A DNA stretch of 10,733 bases from Acidaminococcus fermentans_A. Lineage in GTDB: Bacteria; Bacillota; Negativicutes; Acidaminococcales; Acidaminococcaceae. Position numbers and translations under genes: made by a program. A model generated the notes under the pieces. The model was not told the origin of the DNA. It made no database searches and saw only the letters and a list, made by a program, of their open reading frames with translations. Location: positions 1 through 10,733 of the forward strand of contig NZ_JBQOUY010000043.1 of the NCBI RefSeq assembly GCF_052216985.1, written 5' to 3'. Shown piece after piece: positions 7,427-10,733 of the stretch. Position 1 is the first letter of the stretch; every line of letters starts with the position of its first letter.

Positions 7427-8680
7427 ATGTTAACAGGGGCACCGCGCGGTACCAAAGACATTCTGCCGGGTACCATCAATGGCTGGCGCTATGCCGAACA
7501 AATCATTCGTGAAGTATGCCGGGAATTCAATTATCAGGAAATCAGGACCCCGATCTTTGAACATACCGAACTCTTCCAGAGAGGAATCGGAGACGGCACG
7601 GACGTAGTGGACAAGGAAATGTACACCTTTACGGACCGGAGCGGCCGCAGCCTGACCCTGCGTCCGGAAAATACCGCATCCGTGGTCCGGTCCTTTGTGG
7701 AAAATAAGCTGTATGCGGAACCCATGCCGCTGAAAGTGTTTTATATCGGACCTATGTTCCGGTACGACCGGCCCCAGGCAGGCCGTATGAGACAGTTCCA
7801 CCAGTTCGGGGTAGAAGCCCTGGGGGCGGAATCTCCTGTGGTGGATGCGGAAGTGATCCTCTTGGCCCTGACCGTGCTGAAACGGTTCGGCCTGAAGGAT
7901 CTGAAACTGAAGATCAACTCCGTAGGGTGCCCCAACTGCCGGCCCCAGCATCGGAAACTGCTCCAGGACTACTTCCGTCCGCATCTGGGCGAACTGTGCG
8001 AAGACTGCCAGAGCCGGTTCGATCGGAGCCCGCTGCGGATCCTGGACTGCAAAGTGGACGCGGACAAGCCCTTCATGGCCGGTGCCCCCAAGATCACCGA
8101 CCACCTGTGCGACGAATGCCGGGCCCACTTCGAAACCGTGAAGAAACTGCTGGATGAAGCAGGGGTGGAATACGAAGTGGACAGCAACTTGGTACGGGGC
8201 CTGGACTACTACACCAAGACCGCTTTCGAAATCCAGTACGCTCCCCTGGGCGCCCAGAGCGCTGTAGGCGGCGGCGGACGGTATGACGGTCTGGTGGAAG
8301 AACTGGGCGGCCCCAGCACTCCCGGCGTGGGCTTTGCCATCGGCCTGGAACGGATCCTCCTGGCCATGGAAAAACAGAACCTGCTGCCCACCGGCAAGGA
8401 AGCCGTGGATATCTTCGCCGTCATCCCTGATGAAGGGGGCGTGGCCGATGCCTTCCGGGTGATCACCAACCTGCGGAGCAAAGGCCTTGTCTGCGATATG
8501 AACCTGGTGGAACGGAGCATGAAGGCCCAGATGAAGCAGGCCAACCGGGAACAGGCCCGTTTCGCCCTGATCTTCGGGGAAGAAGAACGGTCCCGGGGCG
8601 CTGTCACCGTCCGGAACATGGCGGACAGCAGCCAGGAAGAAGTATGTTTCGGGGCTTTGGAAGCCTATTTCAACAAATAA
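7427..8680 (+). CDS. hisS: Histidine--tRNA ligase (HisRS)
   Basis: HisRS is a class IIa synthetase that joins histidine to tRNA-His in the cytoplasm. The 417-residue product starts with the canonical APRGTKDILPG (5-15). Motif 2 is FRYDRPQAGRMRQFHQFG (111-128), the histidine-specific loop is RGLDYYT (257-263), and motif 3 is GVGFAIGLERI (300-310) with R309. The C-terminal anticodon-binding domain covers about 325-417. The insertion between motif 2 and the histidine loop carries cysteine pairs C168/C171, C191/C194 and C228/C231 plus C208, a known variant of bacterial HisRS that may bind metal. GGAGG (7414-7418) lies 8 nt before the ATG, the strongest ribosome binding site in the window. Apart from TTA at codon 2, the gene avoids TTA, CTA and TCA. 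It is followed 21 nt later by aspS, the usual Firmicutes pairing. Confidence 0.97.
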   Translation: MLTGAPRGTKDILPGTINGWRYAEQIIREVCREFNYQEIRTPIFEHTELFQRGIGDGTDVVDKEMYTFTDRSGRSLTLRPENTASVVRSFVENKLYAEPMPLKVFYIGPMFRYDRPQAGRMRQFHQFGVEALGAESPVVDAEVILLALTVLKRFGLKDLKLKINSVGCPNCRPQHRKLLQDYFRPHLGELCEDCQSRFDRSPLRILDCKVDADKPFMAGAPKITDHLCDECRAHFETVKKLLDEAGVEYEVDSNLVRGLDYYTKTAFEIQYAPLGAQSAVGGGGRYDGLVEELGGPSTPGVGFAIGLERILLAMEKQNLLPTGKEAVDIFAVIPDEGGVADAFRVITNLRSKGLVCDMNLVERSMKAQMKQANREQARFALIFGEEERSRGAVTVRNMADSSQEEVCFGALEAYFNK

Positions 8681-8701
8681 AGACCAGAGGTGTGAACAAG
8701 A

Positions 8702-10498
8702 ATGAGTATGGAACGCAGTCATCATTGCGGTGACTTGAGAAAAGCAGATGCCGGCAAGACGGTTACCTTGTGCGGCTGGGTAAGCAAACGGCGTGACCAC
8801 GGCGGCATCATCTTCATCGATCTCCGGGACCGTCACGGTCTGGTGCAGGTGGTCATCGACCCGGCCCACGATGAAAAAGATTTCCACAAGGCCGAAGGGG
8901 TCCGCAGCGAATATGTGCTGCAGGTCAAAGGCCTGGTCCGGGAACGGAGCGCGGAAACCGTCAATCCCCATCTGCCTACAGGGGACGTGGAAGTGGTGGT
9001 CAAGGACCTGAACGTGCTGAATCCTTCTAAGACTCCGCCTTTCTATATCCAGGATGGCATCGACGTGGATGAAAACGTCCGTCTCCGCTATCGGTACCTG
9101 GATCTGCGGCGTCCGGAAATGCAGCAGAACCTGATCCTCCGCCATCGGGTGACCAAGGCAGTTCGGGACTTCCTGGACAAACAGGATTTCCTGGAAATCG
9201 AGACCCCGGATCTGATCCGGAGCACTCCGGAAGGAGCTCGGGACTACTTGGTGCCCAGCCGGGTGAACCCTGGCAAGTTCTACGCCCTGCCTCAGTCTCC
9301 CCAGCTGTTCAAACAGCTGCTGATGATTGCCGGCATGGAACGGTATTTCCAGATTGCCCGGTGCTTCCGGGATGAAGACCTGCGGGCCGACCGGCAGCCG
9401 GAATTCACCCAGCTGGATATGGAAATGTCCTTTGTGGACCAAGATGACATCATGGCCCTCACGGAAAAACTGATCGCCTATGTGTTCAAGGAAACCCTGG
9501 GCGTGGATGTGCCCGTGCCCATGGCCCGGATGACCTGGGATGAAGCCATGGACAAATACGGCAGCGATAAACCGGACCTGCGGTTCGGCATGCAGCTGGT
9601 GAACATGAATGAAGCCCTCCAGGGGACCCAGTTCAAGGTGTTCAAGGACATCATCGAAAAGGGCGGCCTGGTGAAAGCCATCAACGTGAAGGGCTACAAT
9701 AAGATTCCCCGGAGAGAACTGGACGGCCTGGTGGAATTCGTAGGCATCTACGGTGCCAAGGGCCTGGCCTGGATCATAGTCAACGATGACGGCTCCATCA
9801 AATCTCCTATCGCCAAATTCTTCTCTGACGAAGAAATGCAGCGGATCCTGGAAGCCGGCAAGGCAGAAAAAGGCGATGTGCTGCTGTTCGTGGCCGACCG
9901 GAAGCCCCAGGTGGTGGCTGCCGCTCTGGGCGCCCTGCGTCTGGAAATGGGCAAGCGCCTGGGCCTTATCGACAAGGACAAACTGTGCTTCACCTGGGTG
10001 GTGAAGTTCCCCATGTTCGAATACAGCGAAGAAGAACACAGGTATGTGGCCATGCACCATCCCTTCACCGCTCCCTGCGATGAAGATGTGGACAAGCTCC
10101 TCACTGATCCCGGTCATGTCTATGCCAAAGCCTACGACATGGTGCTGAACGGGGTGGAAATCGGCGGTGGTTCCGAACGTATCCACCGGGAAGACATCCA
10201 GAAGAAGGTCTTCGAAGCCATCGGCCTCACCGACGAACAGGCTCAGGAAAAATTCGGCTTCCTGCTGAAAGCCTTTGAATTCGGAGCACCTCCCCATGGG
10301 GGCCTGGCCTTCGGCCTGGACCGTCTGGTGATGCTCATGGCCAAACGGCCGTCCATCCGTGACGTAATCGCTTTCCCGAAATCCCAGAGTGCCATCGACC
10401 TGATGTGCCAGGCACCCAATGTGGTGGACGAAAAGCAGCTGCGGGAACTCCATATCCGGAGCACCGTGGTGAAGAAAGAAAAAGAAGAAAAGAAATAA
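8702..10498 (+). CDS. aspS: Aspartate--tRNA ligase (AspRS), probably non-discriminating
   Basis: AspRS is a class IIb synthetase that charges tRNA-Asp. The 598-residue bacterial-type product has an N-terminal OB-fold anticodon-binding domain (about 1-110), the catalytic core with QSPQ (198-201), motif 2 FRDEDLRADRQPEFTQLD (222-239), a bacterial GAD insertion (about 290-420) and motif 3 GGLAFGLDR (533-541) with R541. In the OB fold the loop reads RRDHGG with H33; non-discriminating enzymes such as that of Pseudomonas aeruginosa have His here, whereas the discriminating Escherichia coli enzyme has Leu. It may therefore also charge tRNA-Asn with Asp for GatCAB amidation (inference). The tail is Lys/Glu-rich (KKEKEEKK). 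GAGGTG at 8687-8692 lies 9 nt before the ATG at 8702; the ATG at 8708 is too distant (15 nt). It follows hisS by 21 nt and ends at a strong terminator. Confidence 0.97.
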   Translation: MSMERSHHCGDLRKADAGKTVTLCGWVSKRRDHGGIIFIDLRDRHGLVQVVIDPAHDEKDFHKAEGVRSEYVLQVKGLVRERSAETVNPHLPTGDVEVVVKDLNVLNPSKTPPFYIQDGIDVDENVRLRYRYLDLRRPEMQQNLILRHRVTKAVRDFLDKQDFLEIETPDLIRSTPEGARDYLVPSRVNPGKFYALPQSPQLFKQLLMIAGMERYFQIARCFRDEDLRADRQPEFTQLDMEMSFVDQDDIMALTEKLIAYVFKETLGVDVPVPMARMTWDEAMDKYGSDKPDLRFGMQLVNMNEALQGTQFKVFKDIIEKGGLVKAINVKGYNKIPRRELDGLVEFVGIYGAKGLAWIIVNDDGSIKSPIAKFFSDEEMQRILEAGKAEKGDVLLFVADRKPQVVAAALGALRLEMGKRLGLIDKDKLCFTWVVKFPMFEYSEEEHRYVAMHHPFTAPCDEDVDKLLTDPGHVYAKAYDMVLNGVEIGGGSERIHREDIQKKVFEAIGLTDEQAQEKFGFLLKAFEFGAPPHGGLAFGLDRLVMLMAKRPSIRDVIAFPKSQSAIDLMCQAPNVVDEKQLRELHIRSTVVKKEKEEKK

Positions 10499-10501
10499 GC
10501 A

Positions 10502-10533
10502 AAAGGGGCTGTTGCATACGCAACAGCCCCTTT
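10502..10533 (+). terminator. Rho-independent terminator of aspS
   Basis: Arms 10502-10515 and 10520-10533 are perfect complements (14 bp, including AAAGGGG/CCCCTTT) around the loop ATAC. The stem begins 3 nt after the aspS stop codon. The T run is short (10531-10533) and lies in the stem, while the A run on the other side gives a similar structure on the - strand, so it may work in both directions. The arm CTGTTGCAT matches that of the hairpin at 88-120. Confidence 0.85.
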
Positions 10534-10537
10534 GATA

Positions 10538-10566
10538 AGTGACCAGTGACAGGCAGCTTTGCTGCC
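10538..10566. repeat. Short tandem repeat and small hairpin
   Basis: AGTGACC (10538-10544) is directly followed by AGTGACA (10545-10551), two 7-mers differing only in the last base. Immediately after comes a 6-bp hairpin, GGCAGC (10552-10557) with GCTGCC (10561-10566) and a 3-nt loop. The tight succession suggests a small intergenic repeat element, but a single copy in the window cannot prove that. Confidence 0.45.
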
Positions 10567-10572
10567 CGCGAC

Positions 10573-10604
10573 AGGGGGCGTGGATTTTTTCACACCCCCT
10601 TTTT
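10573..10604 (+). terminator. Second terminator-like hairpin after aspS
   Basis: A10573-G10582 pairs with C10591-T10600: one A-T pair, five G-C pairs, a C-A mismatch and three further pairs around an 8-nt loop of mostly T. Five T (10600-10604) follow on the + strand only. It has the form of a Rho-independent terminator but no visible gene lies between it and the terminator at 10502-10533. It may be a back-up terminator, the end of a small RNA or part of a repeat. Confidence 0.55.
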
Positions 10605-10652
10605 CTGGTTCTTTGTCAAATGTTGGGGTAAGCTCCAATTCATCTACCACAC

Positions 10653-10687
10653 ACGGACGTGAGCGATTTTTGCTCACGTCTGTTTTT
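10653..10687 (+). terminator. Third terminator-like hairpin near the right edge
   Basis: GACGTGAGC (10656-10664) pairs perfectly with GCTCACGTC (10672-10680) around a 7-nt loop; one G-T and two further pairs extend it to 12 bp. TTTTT at 10683-10687 follows, then more T-rich sequence, so it points along the + strand. No gene is visible upstream of it after aspS. It could be an attenuator in the leader of a gene beyond the window or the end of a small RNA. Confidence 0.6.
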
Positions 10688-10733
10688 ATTTTAATTTCAC
10701 CATCGAAAGCAGTAAAATCCGAGAACGGAATCG

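Noticed and set aside
7430..10453. A 1007-codon open frame on the - strand opposite hisS and aspS
   Set aside because: Same register effect: hisS and aspS share a frame and avoid TTA, CTA and TCA, and the frame ends at the TTA of hisS codon 2. No domain or ribosome binding site supports it.
1..10733. CRISPR arrays, tRNA or rRNA genes, insertion sequences, phage or defence genes
   Set aside because: I looked for spaced repeats, tRNA-like cloverleaf ends, transposase motifs and terminal inverted repeats and found none.

Overview
The window is an ordinary housekeeping block of a Gram-positive-lineage (Bacillota/Firmicutes) genome, fully coding on the + strand from about 214 to 10498. The order lapA-like, recJ, rel, dtd, MBL hydrolase, (AI-2E protein), hisS, aspS is a recurring Firmicutes arrangement. 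The high GC of the genes (by eye upper 50s percent) and very CGG-, CTG- and CCG-rich codon use fit a GC-rich Firmicute. A Negativicutes member such as the Acidaminococcus group is my best guess, from general resemblance only; no rRNA or other lineage marker is present.

Layout. Bases 1-213 are non-coding: an AT-rich stretch, a strong hairpin terminator (88-120) and a promoter with a perfect TATAAT (149-154). Next comes a tightly packed run: a LapA-type small membrane protein (214-603), RecJ exonuclease (618-2966), bifunctional (p)ppGpp synthetase/hydrolase Rel (2971-5193), D-aminoacyl-tRNA deacylase (5201-5650), an MBL-fold hydrolase (5667-6290) and an AI-2E-family membrane protein (6303-7373). 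Gaps are only 4-16 nt, so one transcript is likely. A 53-nt gap holds a good promoter and a strong ribosome binding site for hisS (7427-8680) and aspS (8702-10498). A perfect 14-bp terminator ends aspS, and 200 further non-coding bases carry three more hairpins and a short tandem repeat.

How the genes fit together. Most products serve translation quality and stress response: HisRS and AspRS charge tRNAs, Dtd removes D-amino acids from tRNA, and Rel senses uncharged tRNA on the ribosome and makes the alarmone. RecJ acts in DNA repair. The AspRS carries a histidine (H33) typical of non-discriminating enzymes, which would link it to Asn-tRNA made by transamidation.

I did not find a novel biological system. 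The points most worth a second look are the multi-hairpin tail after aspS, a 27% GC patch inside recJ that also resembles a promoter, the related hairpins flanking the whole cluster, the absence of any T-box before hisS, and the non-discriminating signature of AspRS.
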